Shown in pieces: positions 8,473 through 17,058 of a DNA stretch of 48,712 bases (position 1 is its first letter; each line of letters begins with the position of its first letter). Source of the stretch: Georgenia sp. EYE_87 (GTDB lineage Bacteria; Actinomycetota; Actinomycetes; Actinomycetales; Actinomycetaceae). The stretch spans positions 1 through 48,712 of the forward strand of contig NZ_JAHXNL010000021.1 of the NCBI RefSeq assembly GCF_023148685.1, read 5' to 3'. The notes under the pieces were generated by a model, which saw only the letters and a list, made by a program, of their open reading frames with translations, had not been told where the DNA came from and did no database searches. The position numbers and the translations under genes are program-made.

Positions 8473-10734
8473 GTGAGTACCGCGTCCCTCCTCCTCGGCC
8501 AGAGCACTGCGGAGCCGTACACCGACACCCCCACGCAGCGGGTGCCCGGGCACGCGGCCAACCCCCGCCGGCTGGGGGCGCACCTCGTCGGGGACGGCAT
8601 CGACGTCGCGGTCCACGCCTCGCGGGCCACCCGCGTCGACCTCTGCCTCGTCGACGTCGCGCCCGACGGCTCCCTCAGCGAGCGCCGCTTCCGCCTGCGC
8701 GGCCCGGTCTCAGGGGTGTGGCACGGCCATCTGCCGGGGGTTCGGGCCGGCCAGCGCTACGGGTTCCGCGTCCACGGCCGGTGGGACCCGGCGTCGGGCC
8801 TGCTCCACAACCCCGCGAAGCTCCTGCTCGACCCCTACGCCCGCGCGCTGGCGGGGAGCGTGGAGCTGGTCCCCGCGATCCACGCGCACGTCGTCGGCGA
8901 GGACCTCGCGCCCGCCGACGGGCCGTGGCTGCCAGACCCGTCCGACTCCGCCCCGTTCGTCGCGCACGCCGTGGTGGTCGACGACACGTTCGACGGGGCC
9001 GTGCCGCCGCCGCGCGTGCCGTGGTCGGAGACGGTCCTGTACGAGGCGCACGTGCGCGGACTGACGATGCGCCTGCCGGAGGTGCCCCGGGAGCTGCGGG
9101 GAACCTACGCGGGCATCGCCCATCCCGCCACCATCGCGCACCTCAAGCGGCTGGGCGTGACCACGGTGGAGCTGCTGCCCATCCACGCGAACTTCCCCGA
9201 GCCGTTCCTCACGGCCAAGGGGCTGACCAACTACTGGGGCTACAACACCCTCGGCTTCTTCGCGCCCGAGCCCACCTACGCGACGCGCGCGGCCCAGGAG
9301 GCCGGGCCGGCGGCGATCCTGGCCGAGGTCAAGGGCATGGTGTCCCTGCTCCACGCCGCCGGGCTGGAGGTCGTGCTCGACGTCGTCTACAACCACACCT
9401 GCGAGGGGGGCGAGGGCGGCCCGTCGCTGAGCCTGCGCGGCCTGGACAACACGGGGTACTACCTCCACGACGGCACGACCCCGGCCCGCCTGGTGGACGT
9501 GACCGGGTGCGGGAACTCCCTGGACTTCCGCCGGACCCGCGTGGTCCAGCAGGCGCTGGACTCGCTGCGCTACTGGGCGGGCGAGGTCGGCGTCGACGGG
9601 TTCCGGTTCGACCTGGCCGTCACCCTCGGGCGCAACGGCGCGGAGTTCACGCCGCACCACCCGTTCCTCGTGGCCATGGCCACCGACCCCGTCCTGTCGG
9701 CGACCAAGCTGATCAGCGAGCCCTGGGACCTCGGCCCCGGCGGGTGGCGCACCGGCCAGTTCCCGGCCCCGATGGCGGACTGGAACGACCGCTTCCGCAA
9801 CACGGTGCGCTCGTTCTGGCTCGCGGACCCGGCGGCCGCCGCCAAGGGCCACACCGGCCACGACCTGCGCGACCTCGCCACCCGGCTCTCCGGCTCCGCC
9901 GACCTCTTCGGCTCCGGGGAGGTCCCGGGCGGCCGCGGCCCGTTCGCGTCGGTGAACTTCATCACCGCCCACGACGGCTTCACCCTCGCCGACCTGGTCT
10001 CCTACGAGCACAAGCACAACGAGGCCAACCGCGAGGGCAACCGCGACGGCACCGACGACAACCGCTCCTGGAACCACGGCGTGGAGGGTCCGCTGCCCCC
10101 GGACTCCCCCGCGGCGGAGATCCTGCCGCTGCGGCGTCGTTCCATGCGCAACCTGCTGGGCACGCTCCTCGTCTCCGCGGGCACGCCGATGCTCACCGCC
10201 GGCGACGAGATCGGCCGGAGCCAGGGGGGCAACAACAACCCGTACTGCCAGGACAACGAGATCTCCTGGATCGGGTGGAACCGCGAGGGCTGGCACGGCG
10301 ACCTCCTGCACACCGTGTCGTCCCTGATCAAGCTGCGCAGCGAGCACCCCGTGCTGCGGCCGGGCCGGTTCGCCTCGGGCCGCCCGGCGACGGACGACGA
10401 CGTCCTGCCAGACCTGTCGTGGTTCAACGCCGCGGGCGAGGCCATGACGGCGCAGGCCTGGCACGACCCGCACGGCCGGGTCCTGCAGATGCTCCGCTCG
10501 GGGCGTCCGGCGGGCGACCTCGACGCCCTCGTGGTGCTCAACGGCTCCCTGGACCAGCAGGCCGTCACCCTCCCCCCGGGGCGCGGGGCGGACTACGAGC
10601 TGGTCTGGGACTCGGCCTGGGAGCGCCCTGCCCTTCCCGTGCAGGCGGAGACGGAGCCGCTCGGCATGGTCGCCTCGCCCGGCGAGGCCGTCGAGCTGGA
10701 GTCGCTCAGCATGCGGATCTATCTCGCCGGCTGA
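8473..10734 (+). CDS. glgX: Glycogen debranching enzyme GlgX (GH13)
   Basis: 753 residues. It hydrolyses alpha-1,6 branches of phosphorylase-limit glycogen. The N-terminal CBM48 domain (about 20-150) is followed by a GH13 barrel: nucleophile D380 (DGFRFD), acid/base E416 (ISEPWD) and third carboxylate D501 (TAHDG). The typical GlgX segments NYWGYN and GGNNNPYCQDNE are present. The GTG at 8473 has no Shine-Dalgarno; TTTACT sits 6 bases upstream as a poor -10. It lies just outside the GlgE-pathway block and probably supplies linear maltodextrins to GlgP. The stop codon lies in a 16-base tandem repeat. Confidence 0.96.
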   Translation: MSTASLLLGQSTAEPYTDTPTQRVPGHAANPRRLGAHLVGDGIDVAVHASRATRVDLCLVDVAPDGSLSERRFRLRGPVSGVWHGHLPGVRAGQRYGFRVHGRWDPASGLLHNPAKLLLDPYARALAGSVELVPAIHAHVVGEDLAPADGPWLPDPSDSAPFVAHAVVVDDTFDGAVPPPRVPWSETVLYEAHVRGLTMRLPEVPRELRGTYAGIAHPATIAHLKRLGVTTVELLPIHANFPEPFLTAKGLTNYWGYNTLGFFAPEPTYATRAAQEAGPAAILAEVKGMVSLLHAAGLEVVLDVVYNHTCEGGEGGPSLSLRGLDNTGYYLHDGTTPARLVDVTGCGNSLDFRRTRVVQQALDSLRYWAGEVGVDGFRFDLAVTLGRNGAEFTPHHPFLVAMATDPVLSATKLISEPWDLGPGGWRTGQFPAPMADWNDRFRNTVRSFWLADPAAAAKGHTGHDLRDLATRLSGSADLFGSGEVPGGRGPFASVNFITAHDGFTLADLVSYEHKHNEANREGNRDGTDDNRSWNHGVEGPLPPDSPAAEILPLRRRSMRNLLGTLLVSAGTPMLTAGDEIGRSQGGNNNPYCQDNEISWIGWNREGWHGDLLHTVSSLIKLRSEHPVLRPGRFASGRPATDDDVLPDLSWFNAAGEAMTAQAWHDPHGRVLQMLRSGRPAGDLDALVVLNGSLDQQAVTLPPGRGADYELVWDSAWERPALPVQAETEPLGMVASPGEAVELESLSMRIYLAG

Positions 10735-10779
10735 CCACCGCGCCGGCTGACCACCGCGCCGGCTGACCACCGCGCCGGC
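10726..10779. repeat. 16-base tandem repeat spanning the glgX stop codon
   Basis: GCCGGCTGACCACCGC is repeated three times without change (10726, 10742, 10758), then GCCGGC. The TGA of glgX is in the first copy, so the array repeats the last codon and stop. A similar array ends the beta-glucosidase gene. Confidence 0.95.
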
Positions 10780-10797
10780 GCGGGCGCGCACCGACGC

Positions 10798-10850
10798 CGC
10801 AGCCGCCCTCTCGACTACCCCGCAGCCGTCCTCTCGACGACGGCGCAGCC
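10798..10850. repeat. 23-base direct repeats before the trpS leader
   Basis: CGCAGCCG begins at 10798, 10821 and 10844. The first two copies continue with YCCTCTCGAC and vary after that. There is no coding function in sight. Confidence 0.8.
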
Positions 10851-10889
10851 GTTCCCCGGACGCCCGCCGGGCGCGGCCCGCGGCGGCGC

Positions 10890-10895
10890 TAGGCT
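10890..10895 (+). promoter_or_regulatory. -10 box of the trpS leader transcript
   Basis: TAGGCT, a good TAnnnT box, ends 6 bases before a GTG at 10902 that opens a short Trp-rich frame, as expected for a leaderless leader-peptide message. A 16-base near-palindrome (10898-10913) overlaps the presumed start site. Confidence 0.55.
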
Positions 10896-10901
10896 GTGCG
10901 G

Positions 10902-10937
10902 GTGCCCACCCGCGTGCGTTCCTGGTGGCCGTCCTGA
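10902..10937 (+). CDS. Candidate Trp leader peptide upstream of trpS
   Basis: An 11-codon frame, GTG to TGA, reads VPTRVRSWWPS. Two adjacent TGG codons (10923-10928) are improbable by chance in so short a frame. A TAGGCT box directly upstream and mutually exclusive hairpins directly downstream give it the layout of an attenuator leader peptide sensing charged tRNA-Trp. Ribosome-mediated attenuation is known for trp genes, and for one trpS, in Streptomyces. The frame is far too short for homology evidence, so the call rests on layout. Confidence 0.65.
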   Translation: MPTRVRSWWPS

Positions 10938-11001
10938 CGGACGGCCCCTCCACGCACCCTCCCACCGGCCGTCCCGCGAGGCGGCCTGGCACGCCTCGTG
11001 G
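10927..11001 (+). promoter_or_regulatory. Predicted attenuator hairpins before trpS
   Basis: Segment A, GGCCGTCC (10927-10934), overlaps the second Trp codon. Segment B, GGACGGCC (10939-10946), can pair perfectly with A or with C, GGCCGTCC (10967-10974). A further 10-base-pair stem (10974-10983 with 10992-11001, loop of 8) follows just before the trpS ribosome binding site GAGGA (11019-11023). A ribosome stalled on the TGG pair would cover A, free B to pair with C and change what happens at the last stem. There is no T-run, so either termination or translational control is possible. Confidence 0.6.
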
Positions 11002-11027
11002 CGCCGCCTTCGAATCCTGAGGACCCC

Positions 11028-12140
11028 ATGACCGAGCAGACCGACGTCGCCACCGACCTGGCGGACTCCACCAACGACGCCTCCCTCGAGCGCACCCGCC
11101 GCCGCAGCGACGAGATCGAGGCGCAGATCGAGAAGGACCCGAGCGGTTTCCGCGTCCTCACCGGCGACCGGCCGACCGGCAACCTGCACCTGGGCCACTA
11201 CTTCGGCAGCCTCGTGAACCGCGTGCGCCTGCAGCGGGCGGGCGTCGAGACCTGGGTCCTCGTGGCGGACTACCAGGTCATCACCGACCGCGACGGCGTC
11301 GGCCCGGTCCGCGAGCGTGTGCTGTCCCTGGTCGCGGACTACCTGGCCGTGGGTATCGACCCGGACGCCAGCACGATCTTCACCCACTCCGCCGTGCCCG
11401 CCCTGAACCAGCTCATGCTGCCGTTCCTCTCGGTCGTGACCGACGCCGAGCTGCGCCGCAACCCGACGGTGAAGTCCGAGCTGGAGGCCACCGGCGACCG
11501 GCCGATGTCCGGCCTCATGCTCACCTACCCGGTCCACCAGTCCGCCGACATCCTCTTCTGCAAGGCCAACCTCGTCCCCGTGGGCAAGGACCAGCTGCCC
11601 CACCTGGAGCAGGCGCGCGTGATCGCCCGCCGCTTCGACGAGCGCTACGGCCGTGCGGGCGACGGCTCTCAGCCGGTCTTCCCCCGCCCCGAGGCCCTGC
11701 TCTCCGACGCCGCGAGCGTGCTCGGCACGGACGGGCAGAAGATGAGCAAGTCCCGCGGCAACACGATCGAGCTCGGGATGGACGCGGACGCCACCGCCAA
11801 GGCGCTCAAGCGGGCCGTCACGGACGCCGACCGGCACATCACCTACGACCCCGTGAACCGGCCCGAGGTCTCCAACCTCGTGCTCCTCACGGCGCTCGCC
11901 AGCGAGCGGGACCCGCACGAGGTCGCCGAGGAGATCGGCGACGGCGGAGCCGCCACGCTCAAGAAGGCCGCCACCGAGGCCGTCAACGAGATGCTCGCGC
12001 CCGTCCGCGCCCGCCGGACCGAGCTGGCCGCCGACCCCGGCTACCTGCTCCAGGTGCTCCGCACAGGCAACGACCGCGCCAACGCGGTCGCCGACGCCAC
12101 CCTCGGCGAGGTCCGCGAGGCCATGCAGATGGTGTACTGA
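11028..12140 (+). CDS. trpS: Tryptophanyl-tRNA synthetase
   Basis: 370 residues, class Ic synthetase that charges tRNA-Trp. The HIGH-type motif is HLGH (54-57) within TGDRPTGNLHLGHYFG, and KMSKS is at 238-242. An N-terminal extension of about 40 charged residues precedes the usual start of the catalytic core. The ATG at 11028 has GAGGA 5-9 bases upstream. Upstream lie the candidate Trp leader peptide and alternative hairpins, suggesting that shortage of charged tRNA-Trp raises expression. Downstream is a 42-base palindrome, and glgP converges on the gene. Confidence 0.97.
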   Translation: MTEQTDVATDLADSTNDASLERTRRRSDEIEAQIEKDPSGFRVLTGDRPTGNLHLGHYFGSLVNRVRLQRAGVETWVLVADYQVITDRDGVGPVRERVLSLVADYLAVGIDPDASTIFTHSAVPALNQLMLPFLSVVTDAELRRNPTVKSELEATGDRPMSGLMLTYPVHQSADILFCKANLVPVGKDQLPHLEQARVIARRFDERYGRAGDGSQPVFPRPEALLSDAASVLGTDGQKMSKSRGNTIELGMDADATAKALKRAVTDADRHITYDPVNRPEVSNLVLLTALASERDPHEVAEEIGDGGAATLKKAATEAVNEMLAPVRARRTELAADPGYLLQVLRTGNDRANAVADATLGEVREAMQMVY

Positions 12141-12168
12141 CCCGCGTCCCGGCCCCGGACAAGAGCAC

Positions 12169-12210
12169 CGACGGGCCCGGTCCCTCCGCGCGGAGGGACC
12201 GGGCCCGTCG
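12169..12210. terminator. Bidirectional terminator between trpS and glgP
   Basis: A perfect inverted repeat with two 21-base arms (12169-12189 and 12190-12210), centre CCGCGCGG. It lies 29 bases after the trpS stop and 38 bases from the glgP stop, so it can serve both. No T-run, as is common in high-GC genomes. Confidence 0.85.
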
Positions 12211-12247
12211 TCATGCCGGTCGGCCGGGTCGTCGCCCGGGCGCCCGG

Positions 12248-14845
12248 TCAGTGCTCGGCGGAGGTCGCCAGCCCGAGCTCGGTCGGCGCCGCCAGCAGCG
12301 GGCTGTCCGGCACCACGCGGACCGTGTAGCCGAACGGGCCGGTCGCGTCGAGCACCCGCGCCCCGGCGAACGCGTGCCGCCCGCCCTCGTAGCTGGCCAC
12401 GTGCTCCAGCGGGTAGACCTGGAGCTCCGTGAGCGAGTCGTCGTCCTCCACACGGCCGGCGACGGCCTGCACCTGGACGTCGTCGGGGCGCAGCTCTCCC
12501 AGGTCGACGTAGGCGGTCACGCGGATCTCGTCGCCGACGTTGACGACGTCGGTGACGCCTTCGGTCTCGACGTGGTCGACCCGGACGGCGGGCCAGCCCG
12601 CGCGCACCCGCGCCTTCCAGTCGGCGAGCTGGCGCGCGCCGTCGTGGTCCGCGGCCCCGGCCAGCGCCCGCGAGCTGCGCGCCACCGGCGTGTAGAGCGT
12701 GGTGACGTACTCGCGGACCATGCGGGTCGCCTGGACCTTCGGCCCCAGGGTGGCGAGGGTGTGGCGCACCATCTCCATCCAGTGGCGCGGGACGCCGTCG
12801 GCGTCGCGGTCGTAGAACCGGGGCACCACCGTGTCCTCGAGCAGCTCGTACAGCGCGGAGGCCTCGAGGCGGTCGCGCTCGGCCTGGTCCTGGACGCCGT
12901 CGGCGGTGGGGATCGCCCAGCCGTTGCGGCCGTCGTACCACTCGTCCCACCAGCCGTCGAGGATCGAGAGGTTGAGGGCGCCGTTGAGGGCGCACTTCAT
13001 GCCGGAGGTGCCCGAGGCCTCGAGCGGACGCAGCGGGTTGTTCAGCCAGACGTCGCAGCCCGGCATGAGGTGCTGGGCCATGGCGATGTCGTAGTTGGGC
13101 AGGAACACGATCCGCTCACGGACCCCCGCGCCGTCGGCGAACTGGACGAGCTTCTGGATGAGGCCGACGCCCTGCTCGTCGTCCGGGTGGGACTTGCCGG
13201 CCACCAGGATCTGGATCGGCCGGTCCGGGTCGGTCAGCAGCCGGGTGAGTCGCTCGGGGTCCGAGAGCATGAGGGTGAGCCGCTTGTACGTGGGCACGCG
13301 GCGGGCGAAGCCGATGGTCAGCGCGTTCGGGTCCAGCACGTCCTCGGTCCACCCGAGCTCGGCGGGCGAGGCACCCCGGTCGAGCCAGGACTTGCGCACG
13401 CGGCGACGGGCCTCGGCGACCAGCTTGCCGCGCAACGTCCCGCGCATGCGCCAGAGCTCGTCGTCGGTGAGTCCCCCCTCCTCCGGGGCGAGGAGGAAGC
13501 CCTCGCCGGAGGCGATCTGCTCCGGGCTGAGCCGGCTCTCGACGAGAGCGGCGAACTCCGGGTCCACCCAGGTGGGACCGTGCACGCCGTTGGTGATGGA
13601 GGTGATGGGCACCTCGGAGACGTCGAAGCCCGGCCAGAGCTGGTGGAACATGCCGCGGGAGACCTTGCCGTGGAGCTTCGCCACACCGTTGGCGCGGCGG
13701 GCGGTGCGCAGGCCCATGATCGCCATGTTGTACACGGCCGGGTTGCCGCCCTCGAAGTCCTCGGCCCCCAGCGCCAGCACCTTTTCCAGCGGGATGCCCG
13801 CGATCTCGGCGCTGCCGCCGAAGTACTCGGAGACCAGCTCGGTGCCGTAGCGGCTGATGCCGGCCGGCACGGGGGTGTGCGTGGTGAACACCGTGCCCGC
13901 CTTGACCGCCTCGAGGGCGGCCTCGAACGTCAGCCCCTCACCCTGCACGAGCTCGCGGATGCGCTCGACGGACAGGAAGCCGGCGTGGCCCTCGTTGCAG
14001 TGGTACACCTGCGGGGCCGGGGAGCCCGTGATGCGGGAGTAGGCCCGCACGGCCTTCACCCCGCCCATCCCGAGCAGCAGCTCCTGGCGCAGCCGGTGGT
14101 CGGCCGAGCCGCCGTAGAGGCGGTCGGTGACCCGGCGGGCCGAGTCGTCGTTCTCGGTGATGTTGGAGTCGAGCAGCAGCAGAGGCACTCGCCCCACCTG
14201 CGCGACCCAGATCTGCGCCTGCAGGGTGCGTCCCGCCGGCAGGTCCAGGGAGATCCGCGCCGGGGCGCCGGAGCCGTCGCGCTCACGCAGGAGGTGCAGC
14301 GGGAGGTTGTCCGGGTCCAGCAGGGGGTAGGTCTCGTGCTGCCAGCCGTCCCGGGTGAGGGACTGCTTGAAGTAGCCGGCCCCGTAGAGCAGGCCGACGC
14401 CGACGATCGGCACCCCGAGGTCGGACGCCGACTTCAGGTGGTCGCCGGCGAGGATGCCGAGACCGCCGGAGTACTGCGGGAGGGCGGCGGTGATGCCGTA
14501 CTCGGCGGAGAAGTAGGCGATGGCCTCCGGCTTGTCCGGGTCCGTCAGCTCCTGCTGGTACCAGCGCGGCTCGGTGAGATAGGTGCTCAGGTCCGCGTCC
14601 AGCCGCTGGACCTCGGCGACGAGGCTGCGGTCGGCCGCCAGCTGCTCCAGCCGCCTGGGGCTCAGGGAGCCCAGCAGCGCGACGGGGTCGCCGTGCACGC
14701 GGGTCCACAGCTGCGGGTCGAGGGAGGCGAAGAGGTCGCGGGTCGGCGTGTGCCACGACCAGCGGAGGTTCTGCGCCAGTCGGTCCAGGGGGGCAAGCGT
14801 CTCGGGAAGGACGTTGCGGACGGTGAATCGTCGGATGGCTCTCAC
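12248..14845 (-). CDS. glgP: Alpha-glucan (glycogen) phosphorylase
   Basis: 865 residues, the bacterial GT35 type with an N-terminal DUF3417 domain (about 1-110). It releases glucose-1-phosphate from alpha-1,4-glucan ends. The PLP-binding lysine is K617 in EASGTSGMK. The region EWYDGRNGWAIP and the pocket NEGHAGFL (about 285-292) also fit. The C-terminal 150 residues form a beta-rich domain usual for this subfamily. The GTG at 14845 is chosen because TAGACT (14853-14858) is 7 bases before it, with no Shine-Dalgarno. It is divergent from glgE, so synthesis and breakdown of the polymer share one control region. Confidence 0.95.
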   Translation of the reverse strand: MRAIRRFTVRNVLPETLAPLDRLAQNLRWSWHTPTRDLFASLDPQLWTRVHGDPVALLGSLSPRRLEQLAADRSLVAEVQRLDADLSTYLTEPRWYQQELTDPDKPEAIAYFSAEYGITAALPQYSGGLGILAGDHLKSASDLGVPIVGVGLLYGAGYFKQSLTRDGWQHETYPLLDPDNLPLHLLRERDGSGAPARISLDLPAGRTLQAQIWVAQVGRVPLLLLDSNITENDDSARRVTDRLYGGSADHRLRQELLLGMGGVKAVRAYSRITGSPAPQVYHCNEGHAGFLSVERIRELVQGEGLTFEAALEAVKAGTVFTTHTPVPAGISRYGTELVSEYFGGSAEIAGIPLEKVLALGAEDFEGGNPAVYNMAIMGLRTARRANGVAKLHGKVSRGMFHQLWPGFDVSEVPITSITNGVHGPTWVDPEFAALVESRLSPEQIASGEGFLLAPEEGGLTDDELWRMRGTLRGKLVAEARRRVRKSWLDRGASPAELGWTEDVLDPNALTIGFARRVPTYKRLTLMLSDPERLTRLLTDPDRPIQILVAGKSHPDDEQGVGLIQKLVQFADGAGVRERIVFLPNYDIAMAQHLMPGCDVWLNNPLRPLEASGTSGMKCALNGALNLSILDGWWDEWYDGRNGWAIPTADGVQDQAERDRLEASALYELLEDTVVPRFYDRDADGVPRHWMEMVRHTLATLGPKVQATRMVREYVTTLYTPVARSSRALAGAADHDGARQLADWKARVRAGWPAVRVDHVETEGVTDVVNVGDEIRVTAYVDLGELRPDDVQVQAVAGRVEDDDSLTELQVYPLEHVASYEGGRHAFAGARVLDATGPFGYTVRVVPDSPLLAAPTELGLATSAEH

Positions 14846-14852
14846 ACGCTCG

Positions 14853-14966
14853 AGTCTAGACACGATTTCGTGCAACGTTTACAGCCGTTTGCAGATGACT
14901 TTCCACCCCGTGAGGTCGACCGGCCGGCCGGGCCGGACTGCCATGTCGGCCGGACCTCGATAGGTT
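14853..14966. promoter_or_regulatory. Divergent glgP/glgE promoters with LacI-like half sites
   Basis: The glgP -10 is TAGACT on the minus strand (14853-14858), 7 bases before its GTG. The glgE -10 is TAGGTT (14961-14966), 7 bases before its GTG. Both messages would be leaderless. Between them TGCAACGTTTACA (14871-14883) and CCGTTTGCA (14885-14893) carry CG-centred TGyAA..TTyrCA half sites like LacI/GalR-family operators. The first overlaps the expected -35 position of glgP. The palindrome CACGATTTCGTG (14861-14872) is also present. The regulator is not in the window. Confidence 0.5.
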
Positions 14967-14973
14967 CTTCGCT

Positions 14974-17058
14974 GTGAGCGCCACCGAGTCCCGAGACCGT
15001 GCACGCGCGACCGCCGTGCCCGGTCGACAGCAGCCCGTACCCGAGCCCCGCCCCGCCCCCTTCGCCCCCATCGGGCGCATCCCCGTCGTCGAGGTCTCCC
15101 CGGTCCTCGAGGACGGGCGCTGGCCCGCGAAGGGCACCGAGCGCGAGGCGTTCCCCGTGCGCGCGACCGTGTTCCGCGAGGGCCACGACGCCGTCGCGGC
15201 GACCGCCGTCCTCGTCGCGCCCGACGGCCGCGACCACTCGTGGGCACGGATGCACGACGTCGCACCCGGTCTCGACCGCTACGAGGCCTGGCTCGTCCCG
15301 GACGCCCCCGGCGAGTGGGGCTTCCGCGTCGAGGGCTGGTCCGACCCCTACGCCACCTGGGTGCACGACGCCCGGCTGAAGATCGACGCGGGCGTCGACG
15401 TCGAGCTCATGCTCACCGAGGGCGCCCTCGTCCTCGAGCGGGCCGCCGACCGCGACCTGCCCGCGGACGCCCGCGCCGTCCTGACCGACGCGGCGCACGC
15501 CCTGCGGGACGCCACCCGGCCCGCCCAGGCCCGCCTGGCCGCCGGCGTGGGCGACGACGTCGCCGCCGTGCTGGCGGCGCACCCGCTGCGCGACCTCGTC
15601 TCGCCGTCGGCCACGTACCCCCTCGTCGTCCACCGCGAGCGCGCGCTCTTCGGGTCCTGGTACGAGATGTTCCCCCGGTCCGAGGGCGCCCACCGCGACC
15701 CGGAGACCGGCCGGTGGATCTCCGGCACGCTGCGCACCGCGGCCGAGCGGCTGCCGGCGATCGCGGAGATGGGCTTCGACGTCGTCTACCTCACCCCCGT
15801 CCACCCGATCGGCTCGACCAACAAGAAGGGCCCGAACAACACGCTCGACGCCGGCCCCGAGGACCCGGGATCGCCGTACGGCATCGGCAGCCCCGACGGC
15901 GGGCACGACGCGATCCACCCGGACCTGGGCACGTTCGACGACTTCGACGCGTTCGTCGCCCGCGCCCGCGAGCTCGGCATGGAGGTGGCGCTCGACGTCG
16001 CGCTCCAGGCCTCCCCCGACCACCCTTGGGTCACGGAGCACCCCGAGTGGTTCACGACCCGCGCCGACGGGACCATCGCGTACGCCGAGAACCCGCCGAA
16101 GAAGTACCAGGACATCTACCCGCTGAACTTCGACAACGACCCCGAGGGCATCTACGTCGCCATTCGCGACGTGCTGGAGACCTGGGTCCGGCACGGGGTC
16201 ACGGCGTTCCGGGTGGACAACCCGCACACCAAGCCCCTGAACTTCTGGCAGCGGCTGCTCGGGGAGTTCCACGAGCGCCACCCGGACGTCATCTTCCTGG
16301 CCGAGGCGTTCACCCGGCCGGCCATGATGCGCACCCTCGGGGCGATCGGGTTCCACCAGTCCTACACGTACTTCACGTGGCGGACGTCCAAGGGTGAGAT
16401 CGGCGACTACCTCACCGAGCTCGCCACCCAGACCGACGCGCGGCTCCGCCCGAGCTTCTGGCCGACCACCCACGACATCCTCACTCCTTACATGCAGCAG
16501 GGCGGCACCGCCGCGTTCGCGATCCGCGCCGTCCTCGCCGCCACCGGCTCACCCACCTGGGGCATCTACTCCGGTTACGAGCTCGTCGAGAACGTCGCAC
16601 GGCCCGGCGCCGAGGAGCAGATCGACAACGAGAAGTACGAGTACAAGCAGCGGGACTGGTCCCTCGCCGACAGCCTCGGCATCGCCGACCTCCTGCGCAG
16701 CCTCAACCGCATCCGCCGGGCGCACCCCGCCCTGCAGCGACTCCGGGACGTCCACGTCCACCCGACCACGGACGACGCCACACTCTGCTTCTCCAAGCGC
16801 GTGCCTGCGGAGCAGTCGCCCACCGGCCGCGAGGACACCGTCATCGTCGTGGTCAGCCTCGACCCGTACGCCACCCGCGACGGCGTCGTGCACCTCGACC
16901 TCGAGGCCCTGGGGCTGCAGCACCCCGGCACGGACGTCCCCGTCATGGAGGTCACGGACGAGCTGGGCGGGGAGACGTACTACTGGAACGCCCACCCGTA
17001 CGTCCGGCTCGACCCGCACGGCCGGTGCGCCCACGTCCTCAGCGTGAGGGCCCTGTGA
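14974..17058 (+). CDS. glgE: Maltosyltransferase GlgE (GH13_3)
   Basis: 694 residues. It transfers maltose from alpha-maltose-1-phosphate to the non-reducing end of alpha-1,4-glucan. An N-terminal beta domain (about 35-135) and helical insert (about 135-215) precede the barrel. The nucleophile is D415 (FRVDNPHTKP) and the acid/base E444 (FLAEAF). Their spacing of 29 equals that reported for the Streptomyces enzyme (394 and 423). The phosphate-site lysine-rich segment STNKKGPNN is present. GTG start with TAGGTT 7 bases upstream. Its last four bases (GTGA) overlap the start of treS. Confidence 0.97.
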   Translation: MSATESRDRARATAVPGRQQPVPEPRPAPFAPIGRIPVVEVSPVLEDGRWPAKGTEREAFPVRATVFREGHDAVAATAVLVAPDGRDHSWARMHDVAPGLDRYEAWLVPDAPGEWGFRVEGWSDPYATWVHDARLKIDAGVDVELMLTEGALVLERAADRDLPADARAVLTDAAHALRDATRPAQARLAAGVGDDVAAVLAAHPLRDLVSPSATYPLVVHRERALFGSWYEMFPRSEGAHRDPETGRWISGTLRTAAERLPAIAEMGFDVVYLTPVHPIGSTNKKGPNNTLDAGPEDPGSPYGIGSPDGGHDAIHPDLGTFDDFDAFVARARELGMEVALDVALQASPDHPWVTEHPEWFTTRADGTIAYAENPPKKYQDIYPLNFDNDPEGIYVAIRDVLETWVRHGVTAFRVDNPHTKPLNFWQRLLGEFHERHPDVIFLAEAFTRPAMMRTLGAIGFHQSYTYFTWRTSKGEIGDYLTELATQTDARLRPSFWPTTHDILTPYMQQGGTAAFAIRAVLAATGSPTWGIYSGYELVENVARPGAEEQIDNEKYEYKQRDWSLADSLGIADLLRSLNRIRRAHPALQRLRDVHVHPTTDDATLCFSKRVPAEQSPTGREDTVIVVVSLDPYATRDGVVHLDLEALGLQHPGTDVPVMEVTDELGGETYYWNAHPYVRLDPHGRCAHVLSVRAL

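Noticed and set aside
12251-14977. 908-codon plus-strand frame opposite glgP
   Set aside because: Antisense shadow of a high-GC gene; composition is Val/Gly/Asp/Arg-rich without domains, while glgP on the other strand is complete.
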